Part shown: one piece after another, positions 18,335 to 26,209 of the stretch
Numbering within the stretch: position 1 is the stretch's first letter
Layout: each line of letters starts with the position of its first letter
Assembly: GCA_020429395.1 (NCBI GenBank)
Contig: JAGQLL010000016.1
Span: forward strand, 1 to 40,609
Direction: 5' to 3'
DNA from: Candidatus Dojkabacteria bacterium
GTDB taxonomy: Bacteria; Patescibacteriota; Dojkabacteria; B142; OLB20
DNA: 40,609 nt
The notes under the pieces: model-generated
What the model was told of the DNA's origin: nothing
What the model saw: only the letters and a program-made list of their open reading frames with translations
Database searches by the model: none
Translations under genes and position numbers: made by a program

Positions 18335-19651
18335 ATGAAAACCAACGAAAATACAATACAATACTGTCTCTATGCTCGTAAGTCCTCAGAATCAGACGAA
18401 AAACAAGCAATGAGCATTGATGGTCAGCTTAGAGAAATGGAAGAGTTGGCAAAACGAGAAAGAATTGAGGTGGTAGAAGTAATTACCGAAAGCCATTCAG
18501 CTAAAGAAACTGGGCAAAGAGATAAATTTAACTATATGGTCGAGAACATTGCCCAAGGCAAATATAACGCAATAATTACATGGGCACCTGATAGAATCTC
18601 AAGAAATGCTGGTGATTTAGGACGAATTGTGGACTTAATGGATCAAGGCAAACTGCTTTGCATTAAAACTCATTCGCAAACATTCAGTAACAACCCGAAC
18701 GAAAAGTTTTTACTAATGATTCTATGCTCGCAGGCAAAGTTGGAAAATGATAATAGAGGTATCAATGTTAAGCGAGGTCTGAAGAATAAATGTAGCATCG
18801 GCATTAGACCTGGAGTTGCTCCGATTGGTTATATAAATACAATCAAGGCTAATCGAATTGCAACAGTAGATCTAGATCCTGAGCGCGCAGAAATTATAAG
18901 AGAAATGTTTTATAAAGTAGCGAATCAAGGCTTCTCTGGTAGGATGATTAAAAGATGGTTAGATAGCGAAGGATTCAAGACCAGAAATAACTGTGGACTC
19001 ACATTAGGTAGAATTTATGCCACACTTAACAATCCTTTCTATTACGGCGAATTCAAATATGGTACTAAATGGTACAAAGGTAGTCACAAACCACTAGTTA
19101 CAAAATATATTTACGATAAGGTACAAATTCAGCTTGAGGTAGTTCCGAGACAATGGAATAAACAAGTTTTCCCCTTTAAAAAGCTATGCAAGTGTGGAAG
19201 CTGTGGCGGAAGTGTAACTGCTGAAGTTAAATATCGTAGAACTAAGAAAGGGATGATCAACACGCACATATACTATCATTGTAATCGGATTCGGGATTAT
19301 AAATGTAAAGAGCCTTATATTACAGAAGAAGAGTTGATTAAACAGCTAATAATTCTCCTTCCAGAATTAAAATTAGATACGAAATATTTATGGCAAGAAT
19401 TCGATGAAGAGATTAGAAGATTAAATCACTTGAAAGGCATAATTTATAATCACCAAGAAGCAAATATCCAGCTTACTCCACATAATATTAATATGTTGAA
19501 ATCTGATGAATTAAGTCAGGAAGAATATTTAATGCTACAAGGTTATTTCCTTCATATTCTTCAGTTTGGAACTCCAGAGGAAAGATTAAAAATATTGGCA
19601 GGTATTAATTCTAAATTGGAGCTTAAGAATCGACAGTTACTTCTCATTTAA
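18335..19651 (+). CDS. Large serine recombinase
   Basis: 438 residues. The N-terminal resolvase-type domain has YARKS with the nucleophile Ser17, SIDGQ and WAPDRISRN with the catalytic arginines. The recombinase domain (about 165-260) includes GYI-NTIKAN and LNNPFYYGEF. A zinc ribbon then carries CGSCGG and a later C-x8-C pair (HCNRIRDYKC). A short charged C-terminal region follows. Large serine recombinases integrate and excise phages and elements at short att cores. It is 34 bp downstream of the large terminase gene, and the small gap contains an imperfect inverted repeat. Its own target need not be the tRNA-Ser gene. Confidence 0.95.
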   Translation: MKTNENTIQYCLYARKSSESDEKQAMSIDGQLREMEELAKRERIEVVEVITESHSAKETGQRDKFNYMVENIAQGKYNAIITWAPDRISRNAGDLGRIVDLMDQGKLLCIKTHSQTFSNNPNEKFLLMILCSQAKLENDNRGINVKRGLKNKCSIGIRPGVAPIGYINTIKANRIATVDLDPERAEIIREMFYKVANQGFSGRMIKRWLDSEGFKTRNNCGLTLGRIYATLNNPFYYGEFKYGTKWYKGSHKPLVTKYIYDKVQIQLEVVPRQWNKQVFPFKKLCKCGSCGGSVTAEVKYRRTKKGMINTHIYYHCNRIRDYKCKEPYITEEELIKQLIILLPELKLDTKYLWQEFDEEIRRLNHLKGIIYNHQEANIQLTPHNINMLKSDELSQEEYLMLQGYFLHILQFGTPEERLKILAGINSKLELKNRQLLLI

Positions 19652-19661
19652 TACAAAGCTC

Positions 19662-20273
19662 TCAATATATGTAAAATATTCCCACTATAATTAATTTGTT
19701 TTTTGTCATGATTCTGAAATGAAATGTGTTTTCAATGGTTGCAATCATCTTCAAAATATCGTCCTCTTCGTCGATAGGATTTACAATTGAAAAACTGACA
19801 ACATAATCTTCGCTTGGTAATTTATATTTGTATTTCGGATTTCTCATTATCGGTCTCCCTGACAGATGGTAGAGAATAACACTTGATAAATTTTTCCATT
19901 CAGAATCTGATGTAAACATAGCATTATCTACCCTATGTTCATTAAAAAACATTATTAGCTCATTTCTTAAAATCTTAAATGAAAAGACACTTTTGTTAAA
20001 TGCATAGATTATTTCCTTATCTGTAACTCCCTCTTTTCCTTTATAAATTAGCCAGACATCGGAAAGTGCATCAAGAAGATCTCTACAAAAAATTGATCTG
20101 TCAACATTTATATGGCTTGACCAATCGCAAAAAAAGTATAGTAATTTATATTTTGACTTTGTTCCATTATCATCAATTACATTGCGAATGTTAGAAAACA
20201 TAGAAGAAATTGTATTGGAATCAATAGTTTTTCTCTCTACAATTTCCTTCAGGTTGTTAATATATTTACTCAT
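19662..20273 (-). CDS. Unknown protein
   Basis: 203 residues with no recognisable family. The predicted protein is mixed helical, with an internal aromatic-rich core (LLYFFCDWSSHIN) and a C-terminal beta-like stretch ending in hydrophobic residues. No signal peptide or catalytic motif is seen. It faces the recombinase gene tail to tail with 10 bp between stops. It and the next minus-strand gene lie between the recombinase and the Mrr-like nuclease, the usual location of small defence or immunity genes in islands, but nothing in the sequence proves such a role. Confidence 0.6.
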   Translation of the reverse strand: MSKYINNLKEIVERKTIDSNTISSMFSNIRNVIDDNGTKSKYKLLYFFCDWSSHINVDRSIFCRDLLDALSDVWLIYKGKEGVTDKEIIYAFNKSVFSFKILRNELIMFFNEHRVDNAMFTSDSEWKNLSSVILYHLSGRPIMRNPKYKYKLPSEDYVVSFSIVNPIDEEDDILKMIATIENTFHFRIMTKNKLIIVGIFYIY

Positions 20274-20416
20274 AATAAAGGTATTTATTAGATTCTAGAT
20301 TTATAACTCTTGGAGACAACAATAAACCCGCATTAGTATTTTTTTAACATATAATTGATACCTATGGACCAGAGCGTTAAGTGATACTTCCTTTTCAAGA
20401 GAATGTTACTTCGTAC

Positions 20417-20914
20417 TCAGTAACTAAAGGTATCTCCAGAAAGATATTTGTTCAATTTATCGTGAAGATACTTTTTATAATGCGAGAATTTCATTGCATC
20501 TCTTTCCAATTCCTCAGCAAATGCTATGTATTTATCCAATTCGAAGTAAATCGGAGGCTTTATGATTAAGTGATCCTCTTTATTCTCAGAAATATACGCT
20601 AAATCAAATTCAGATAATTCTTCTTCAGGTTCTGGTGGCATAGCAGATTGATGATCCCAAAACTTTTCCCATACAATATCATCACCAATTATTCTCGTAG
20701 AAACATATAATCCACCACATCCCATCACTTCGCAACCACAACAGATAATGCCATATGTGTTGTCTACCTGACAACTTGCCAGTAGAGCAGCAATATCATA
20801 GATATAGTCTGCTGTAAAACCTTCAAATTTTACCCTATATCCATGTTCATAATATGTATCTGGTAATATTTCATACGAAAGCTCATGGTATTTCTTTTGT
20901 GTTTTCTTATCCAT
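20417..20914 (-). CDS. Unknown cysteine-containing protein
   Basis: 165 residues, soluble and acidic. Residues about 55-75 hold a compact Cys/Gly patch (CCGCEVMGCGGLYVS) followed by IVWEKFWDH. The C-x-x-C-like clustering suggests a small metal site or a redox-sensitive loop. I know similar Gly-Cys patches in uncharacterised bacterial proteins but cannot name a family. The C-terminal half is helical and charged. It lies about 140 bp upstream of the other unknown gene on the same strand, so the two may share a transcript. Confidence 0.6.
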   Translation of the reverse strand: MDKKTQKKYHELSYEILPDTYYEHGYRVKFEGFTADYIYDIAALLASCQVDNTYGIICCGCEVMGCGGLYVSTRIIGDDIVWEKFWDHQSAMPPEPEEELSEFDLAYISENKEDHLIIKPPIYFELDKYIAFAEELERDAMKFSHYKKYLHDKLNKYLSGDTFSY

Positions 20915-21022
20915 TGGAATATGTAAATTATCATGGGAAGATTATACAACAAATCGTTAATTTTAAAGACTATACGTGAGATTGAAACCACAAGCTTTTT
21001 TCTGAACGTGAGGTTATCGTAC

Positions 21023-21691
21023 TTAAACTCCTTTTGAAAATTTACAATCTGGATAGTTGGAACAGCCTTTGAACTTACCAAATTTACCCACCTTAGGCAC
21101 TAAATGCCCCCCACAATTCGGGCATAAGTCCGAAATTGCTTCTTTAGTGTCAATATCTGTCTTGTTTTCCGCAATCTTTATTAGTTTAATAAGCTTGAAA
21201 CCGTCAATCAGTTCAATTGGTTTTCCTTCCGCAAATCGTTCAGCTTCTTGAGAGAATATATTTGTTGTAATAAATATCCCTTTCCCATTAGATAGGTTAT
21301 GTGTTAATGCTCCATAGAAATCTCTGACATCATGCACGGACACTGTGTTTGTATTATATCTTTTACACTGGATGAGTGATTTTACCCCATTCTTTTCAGC
21401 TATCACATCCACACCTCCGTCATAACTACCACCATTAATCCTAGTTGAATATCCCAATTTAGAGTATAAATGCCCAATATATTCTTCAAACTCATTTGGC
21501 TTTAACTGTTTTAACCAATCTAGCATCTGCCGCTCATTTAGCCAATGATTCTGGAATTTAAACTTTCTATTGCTAACCATAATTCTAAAACCTTTTTTAA
21601 TTAGAACTAAAATGATAGAAATAGCAATAAACCCAAACGCGACATAAAAAAGCGGGCTGAAAGCTTCAAACCATTGGAGTGTAGTTAACAT
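21023..21691 (-). CDS. Membrane-anchored Mrr-like restriction endonuclease with zinc ribbon
   Basis: 222 residues in three parts: an N-terminal membrane helix (about 12-32), an Mrr catalytic domain (about 50-160) and a C-terminal topoisomerase-type C4 zinc ribbon. The nuclease core shows ELEEYIG-like FEEYIGHLY, GGSYDGGVDVIAEKNG and LIQCKRY, giving the Asp and Gln-x-Lys of the PD-(D/E)XK site. The ribbon carries CPNCGGHLV and CSNYPDC. Mrr-family nucleases cut modified DNA; membrane anchoring is known in some members of the family and could place the enzyme where foreign DNA enters. It stands alone between unknown genes and the nucleotide cluster. Confidence 0.87.
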   Translation of the reverse strand: MLTTLQWFEAFSPLFYVAFGFIAISIILVLIKKGFRIMVSNRKFKFQNHWLNERQMLDWLKQLKPNEFEEYIGHLYSKLGYSTRINGGSYDGGVDVIAEKNGVKSLIQCKRYNTNTVSVHDVRDFYGALTHNLSNGKGIFITTNIFSQEAERFAEGKPIELIDGFKLIKLIKIAENKTDIDTKEAISDLCPNCGGHLVPKVGKFGKFKGCSNYPDCKFSKGV

Positions 21692-21880
21692 ATAAGTTCA
21701 ATAATAGTACATAGTTAAACGAATTATACTTCATATTAATAAGAATATTAACTAAACAAAATATCCTATTGTGGAAAAAAGATGACTGACTACAACTTGA
21801 TATTACTACAGATTCTATCTCAATACCTTTCAAGAAATAGTCATTCTATAGTAAAATATTGCAAATTATTAAATATTTAT

Positions 21881-22339
21881 ATGGCTGACAAATCAATTCG
21901 ACCAAGTGTTGTTATAGTTAAAGAAGGAAAAATCTTAGTTCTTAAGAGCAAGTATTCATCTGGAGAATTTTATCTTCTACCAGGTGGAAAGATTGAAAAT
22001 ATGGAAACTACTGTTGAAACTGCAATTCGTGAAGTAAAAGAAGAAACTAATTATGATATTTCAATAAAAAAACTACTATATTTACAAGAGTGGATTGATA
22101 AGATAAGAGCCAAGAATGTTATGTATATGGTATTTCTGGGTGAGATAAATAGCGGTAGCGAGACACATCTGAATGATCCATGGTTAAAGGAAGGAAAAAT
22201 TGAAGGAATTGAGTGGAAAAGTGTAGAAGAATTAAAAGACGAAGAATTTCATCCTAAGGCAATTTTACCTATGCTTGAGGAAGACATTAAGAATGAGTTT
22301 AAAAACGATGCTATCTATATTGATCCAGAAATTAGCTAG
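21881..22339 (+). CDS. Nudix hydrolase (plus-strand partner of the cluster)
   Basis: About 152 residues from the ATG at 21881 (MADKSIRPS). The frame is open to an ATG at 21782, but the extra 33 residues do not look like part of the Nudix fold and overlap promoter-like AT-rich sequence. The Nudix box is intact (GGKIENMETT-AIREVKEETNY) with the usual final Gly replaced by Asn, which is tolerated in the family. These enzymes hydrolyse nucleoside diphosphates linked to another group. Its stop codon overlaps the last codons of the convergent kinase-like gene by 4 bp, so the two ends are locked together. Confidence 0.88.
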   Translation: MADKSIRPSVVIVKEGKILVLKSKYSSGEFYLLPGGKIENMETTVETAIREVKEETNYDISIKKLLYLQEWIDKIRAKNVMYMVFLGEINSGSETHLNDPWLKEGKIEGIEWKSVEELKDEEFHPKAILPMLEEDIKNEFKNDAIYIDPEIS

Positions 22340-23091
22340 CTTATGAGAACTCGTTGTATTTCATCTGCAATAGTTTGAGGCATTGATTCACTATCCTTAT
22401 TCACATAATATGCCAAATTTATTGGTATTGTGCTGTTAGAAAATCCAATAGCATATTCACGGGCGTAATTCCTTGTCATTGTATATTCTTCTTCTACCAA
22501 TTCTCTTGGTTTTGATCTCTTTTTACTGCTATCCCCCTGTTTTCTTTCCATCAATTCATCTACAGTACCTGCCTCTATTAAGACTACAGATAGTCCGATT
22601 CCTCTCTGATCTAGTTCAAAAGCTAATCGTTGTCGCAAATCCATCCTCATACCAGGTATCCATGGCTCATTAATAGCTCTAAGGGTCTCAGAGGTGATAG
22701 TAAAGTGTGTGTCATAGATAAGTGGAGACCTAGTATGGTTTGATATTTAATCAATCAGAAGTTGAAAGGATTTATCTTCATATAATCGCATATCTCCTTT
22801 AAAGAACTCCTTTCGTTGATCGTCTGCTACTCCTGCAACTTGACAGAGTAAGTTTCCAGAATTAATTACCTTAGCACCATTAAGATTAACTAGTTCGTTA
22901 ACGATTGTGGTTTTCCCTGTACCTGAACATCCTCCTATAAGTATCATATGATTTGAATATTCTGATGAGTCAATCTCGGTCCTTTTGTAATATTGACCAA
23001 TTGAGGCATCTTGTGGAGCCCATAATGAAAACCGTTCGATATTTGAGAAGGGCGTATCGGGTTGTTCTACAATATCTTCTTTTATTGTCAT
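22336..23091 (-). pseudogene. Archaeal-type adenylate kinase-like gene broken by one in-frame TAA
   Basis: A single frame of 252 codons is interrupted only by TAA at 22749-22747 (codon 115). Before the stop is a P-loop (GGCSGTGKTT, 53-62), then VINSGN and an Asp/Arg-rich helix. After it, still in frame, comes SPLIYDTHFTITS (D127-T-H129), IEAGTVDELMERK and a C-terminal helix, as in the archaeal AdkA-type adenylate kinases. Homology on both sides shows one gene. Without readthrough the product is a fragment. TAA is one base from GAA, CAA, AAA or TTA. It is the last gene of the operon and overlaps the preceding gene by 4 bp. Confidence 0.82.
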
Positions 23092-23591
23092 TGCTCCTCT
23101 ACAATTGGGTTAACTAATTCAATAAACTCTTCACAATATTCAGCATGTGGTCTCACATGATCATAATTTCTATAGAATCTGAGATTAGGATGAACCATCT
23201 CTGCCATCGCCTGAAATGATGGTTCTCCAGTTTCTTTGCAAACAACCCTTGTGTCAAGTCCCATAATATTGCAACTCTCAAGATATGGACAAAAGTTGTG
23301 AGATTCAATTCTAATCTTAGTAGGAGAGATTCTTTCCATAACAATATCATTCGGATCCAGTTGCATATGATCAAAGTAGATTATATTAAATGCTACTTCC
23401 TCTGGTGATAATCCATTATATTTTTCAATCAAACTAGGACCATGCTCTAACATCCATTTTCTCTTCTTAGCTATTCGTTCCTGATTTACCCTCTCAATTT
23501 CCAAAGGATCATCATTCACACTACTAAGAGTCTGCATTTTCTTTTGAATTGCTGCCCATTCATCGTCTGAGTAAAGTCGTATCTCTTGCAT
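23088..23591 (-). CDS. Unknown four-cysteine protein of the nucleotide cluster
   Basis: 167 residues, no family I can name. Residues 1-60 are helical and basic/acidic. Residues 92-153 hold conserved-looking cysteines: C101 and C107 in FCPYLESCNIMG, C118 in VVCKETG, and C153 after H149 in HAEYC. Four cysteines plus a His could bind zinc or an iron-sulfur cluster. Some resemblance to the L-2-amino-thiazoline-4-carboxylate hydrolase-type proteins is possible but unsure. It sits between the kinase/ParB fusion (5 bp gap) and the broken kinase (4 bp overlap), in an operon that also encodes a radical SAM enzyme. Confidence 0.75.
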   Translation of the reverse strand: MQEIRLYSDDEWAAIQKKMQTLSSVNDDPLEIERVNQERIAKKRKWMLEHGPSLIEKYNGLSPEEVAFNIIYFDHMQLDPNDIVMERISPTKIRIESHNFCPYLESCNIMGLDTRVVCKETGEPSFQAMAEMVHPNLRFYRNYDHVRPHAEYCEEFIELVNPIVEEQ

Positions 23592-23596
23592 AGAAT

Positions 23597-24511
23597 TTAT
23601 TTAAAAGTAAAATCTGCTAACCTTGTTAAAGATAGTTGATTAAATTCATCAGCAGTCATAGGCACTCTTCTTATAAACGCCTTTGCACTTACCAGTTTAA
23701 TTAGATGATGTGCATAAGCCCTATGCCTTCCATCTTCAACCAAATCAACTGAAGAATCATCCTCTTGATTAATCATTCTATGAACAATTAATGGGCGAAC
23801 CTTTCGCTCTGCCTCAATATCTTGTACATATCTTTGTGCTGTTGATGGGTACACTTTAGCCTCCCAACTTACTTGTAGATCAGCAACCCTTACATCTTCT
23901 AATAGTAAGTCTGAGTCAAAAAGAGCCCCGTAACATTCTTCAAGAGTATCATCAATACTTTCATTTGTTGTGTCTACCACTACACATTCGCAACCTAAAC
24001 TAAACATTAATTCTCTATATCTTTGCTTCATTGTTTCATACTGATCTCTTGATTCTAAAGCGGCTTTTTCAAGACGAGATAGTTTTTTTCTAGACTGTGC
24101 TATTGTTAAAACTTCATCATACGATCTTTCAAATAACAAAATTCCTTTAGGCATTATAAAGTTCTCCTGCATTTCTTGCTGGGAAGGAAGTGGAGTACCA
24201 TTAATTATATTTCCATAATAGAGAATGCTTGGAAAATATCTATCTTGTATTACTAGATTCAGAGGAAGATTTTTACTTGTTTTATCTAAAGCATACAGAC
24301 CTTTAAAGTACATCTCTTTATAAGCTGGACTTAATTCACCAATAGAAACAGACTGTATTCCTGATTGTAATGTCGGATCCATGAACTCATGATTATACTG
24401 GCCTGGAATTGGACCATCATTAACGGATTTTTGAGAAAGTAATTTTGAGATTGTAGTTTTTCCAGTAAAATCTAACCCTTCTACTAGTGCATAAGGAACT
24501 TCATTACTCAT
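23597..24511 (-). CDS. Thymidylate kinase-like / ParB-like fusion protein
   Basis: 304 residues. Residues 1-200 resemble thymidylate kinase: VEGLDFTGKTT (P-loop, T16-T20) and QDRYFPS (D90-R91, the DR-Y motif of dTMP kinases), then a lid-like helical part. Residues about 215-285 form a ParB/sulfiredoxin-like domain with YPSTAQRYV, VRPLIVHRM and VEDGRHRAYA (D260-R264). The fusion of a nucleotide kinase to a ParB-like domain is unusual; ParB-fold domains bind CTP and some (SerK/Srx-like) act as kinases, so it could process or sense a nucleotide. It overlaps the Nudix gene by 1 bp and starts 5 bp upstream of the four-cysteine gene. Confidence 0.8.
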   Translation of the reverse strand: MSNEVPYALVEGLDFTGKTTISKLLSQKSVNDGPIPGQYNHEFMDPTLQSGIQSVSIGELSPAYKEMYFKGLYALDKTSKNLPLNLVIQDRYFPSILYYGNIINGTPLPSQQEMQENFIMPKGILLFERSYDEVLTIAQSRKKLSRLEKAALESRDQYETMKQRYRELMFSLGCECVVVDTTNESIDDTLEECYGALFDSDLLLEDVRVADLQVSWEAKVYPSTAQRYVQDIEAERKVRPLIVHRMINQEDDSSVDLVEDGRHRAYAHHLIKLVSAKAFIRRVPMTADEFNQLSLTRLADFTFK

Positions 24512-25029
24512 TATAGATTTCTTTTATAAGTTAAATTAATTTGGGACTGCGTATTATTTATTAAAAATTTTAGAATCTTATCATTTTCAAATTTCATTTT
24601 TGGCGGATTCTGTATATCACACCATTCCACATCATCTACTTCATCAGATTTAAGAACTATGTCACCCAAATAATTAATAACTTCGATAATATAGCCACTG
24701 CTTTCAAGTTTAACTATTCCCTCTACACAGTAAAGATTCTTTATCTTTGAAATTATTTTTGAATTAATAATTTGTATACCTAGCTCTTCCTTCATTTCTC
24801 GTTCCAAACCTTTCTTGTAAGATTCCTTTATTGAAATATCACCACCTGGTAAACAAAGGTTATTCTTCGACTTACTTTTCTTTCTTCTGATCAATAGTAC
24901 TTTTTCATTTTGTTTGATAATTGCTATCACATGACCTTTCAACTTTTCTCGGACGAATTTATGTCTATAATTCTCTATATCCTCCTTGTCCAGTTCAAGT
25001 GTTAATGTTATAGACTTATTTACAATCAT
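24511..25029 (-). CDS. Nudix hydrolase of the nucleotide operon
   Basis: 172 residues. The Nudix box is complete: GGDISIKESYKKGLEREMKEELGI (G-x5-E-x7-RE-x2-EE-x-G), after an IIKQNEKVLLIRRKKSK strand. The N-terminal 30 residues lie before the fold proper. The C-terminal VEWCDIQNPPK segment is a typical substrate-side strand. The enzyme would hydrolyse a nucleoside diphosphate derivative; the substrate is unknown. It overlaps radical SAM by 4 bp and the kinase/ParB fusion by 1 bp, so its level is tied to both. Confidence 0.9.
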   Translation of the reverse strand: MIVNKSITLTLELDKEDIENYRHKFVREKLKGHVIAIIKQNEKVLLIRRKKSKSKNNLCLPGGDISIKESYKKGLEREMKEELGIQIINSKIISKIKNLYCVEGIVKLESSGYIIEVINYLGDIVLKSDEVDDVEWCDIQNPPKMKFENDKILKFLINNTQSQINLTYKRNL

Positions 25030-26207
25030 TTAAAATATCCTTCCTTTGCTTCGTTATCTAATGCATTTCGATTACAACACTTGCAGAGTAACCCTTCAAA
25101 ATCATGACTTTGATATACATCTTGTAATTTACCAGCTGCTTCTATTAAATAGCCCACACCAGGAGCTTTTTTCCCTTGATAAATTGATCCAGGTGTTGGA
25201 TGAAATACGTTAAAAGCAGGAGCTACACCTCGGGCTGCTAGATAATCCCATCCTTCAAACATACTTTCAAGAGGTTCTAAGCCACCAACAAAAGTGGTAT
25301 ATGTACCATTTTTAAATACACCTGCTGCGTACTCTAAAGCGGCTATCATATTATCTCTTCCATAAGATTCATCCTTACCTGGACATACTTCCTTAAATAG
25401 TGCTGGATCCCAAACCTCAAGGTTAAATGAAATATGGTTCATTCCTGCTGCATATGCTTCATCAATTAAAGATAGATCTCTTGGAGGCATAGTTATTAAA
25501 TTTCCATCGATTCTTCTACCAAGTGTATCTGATGCTGCCTTAACAGCCTCGATATACTCTCTAAACTCATCATCATGATTCCATATACTTCCACCTGAAA
25601 ATTGAATGTGGTGAAGGTGATCACCTGTTTCTTGGATTGTTGATAATAGAGCCCTTACCATATCAGAGTTCTTATATTGCTCAGTCTCTCCGTATCGATT
25701 TTGAGTAGCCTTTAATGAACAGAATTTACAAGGTTGTGCACCTTCCCAATATGTACAAGTTTCTCGCATAAAAAACGAAACAGCTCCCATTCCGAGGGTA
25801 ACCCCTATTCTTTTTGCAGGGATTCCTTTAACTACCTCTCTATCATAATATTCAGGTCTGTCATGAAAACCAACACCTGTAATTCTTTTCCCATCGTAAT
25901 TTAGGGCAAACCCTTCATCCTCAGCAGCAATTTCCCATGGAGATTCATCTCTCCAATGTGTTCCTACTACAATATCATCTCCAAGTATTAATTCTTGAGG
26001 TACAGTTACTATTTTTGTGAAATCAGAACTATTATAGCTTCTAATTTTCTCTTTTACCTTTGACCCCACTGGTAATAAAGCACTTTCATGAAATCGCATG
26101 CCTTGCGAGAGAAGAGCAAGCTTAACATGAGCTGGATTAGAGAGATCGAGCTTTTCTACATCTGGGTCTTTTTCATACCCACCAGTTATCTCAATTAAAT
26201 CTACCAT
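25026..26207 (-). CDS. Radical SAM enzyme with CX8CX2C cluster motif
   Basis: 393 residues. After a 150-residue N-terminal extension comes the iron-sulfur motif CTYWEGAQPCKFC (C151, C160, C163), spaced CX8CX2C instead of the usual CX3CX2C. A GGSIW SAM-binding segment follows (FSGGS), then the barrel strands with ISFNLEVWD and GRDNMIAALEYA, and the C-terminal VFHPTPGS. The C-terminus adds a CKCC tetrad-like motif (GLLCKCCNRN). Radical SAM enzymes carry out methylation, thiolation, isomerisation or ring chemistry. It lies 2 bp from the HAD gene and overlaps the Nudix gene by 4 bp, placing it at the heart of the operon. Confidence 0.87.
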   Translation of the reverse strand: MVDLIEITGGYEKDPDVEKLDLSNPAHVKLALLSQGMRFHESALLPVGSKVKEKIRSYNSSDFTKIVTVPQELILGDDIVVGTHWRDESPWEIAAEDEGFALNYDGKRITGVGFHDRPEYYDREVVKGIPAKRIGVTLGMGAVSFFMRETCTYWEGAQPCKFCSLKATQNRYGETEQYKNSDMVRALLSTIQETGDHLHHIQFSGGSIWNHDDEFREYIEAVKAASDTLGRRIDGNLITMPPRDLSLIDEAYAAGMNHISFNLEVWDPALFKEVCPGKDESYGRDNMIAALEYAAGVFKNGTYTTFVGGLEPLESMFEGWDYLAARGVAPAFNVFHPTPGSIYQGKKAPGVGYLIEAAGKLQDVYQSHDFEGLLCKCCNRNALDNEAKEGYFK

Positions 26208-26209
26208 TG

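Noticed and set aside
16446-22339. Complete prophage
   Set aside because: No portal, capsid, tail, lysis or replication genes accompany the terminase and recombinase.
22747-22749. Stop codon reassignment as explanation for the internal TAA
   Set aside because: TAA ends many intact genes in this window (for example hsdR, hsdS), and TGA and TAG are also used as stops, so general recoding does not fit.
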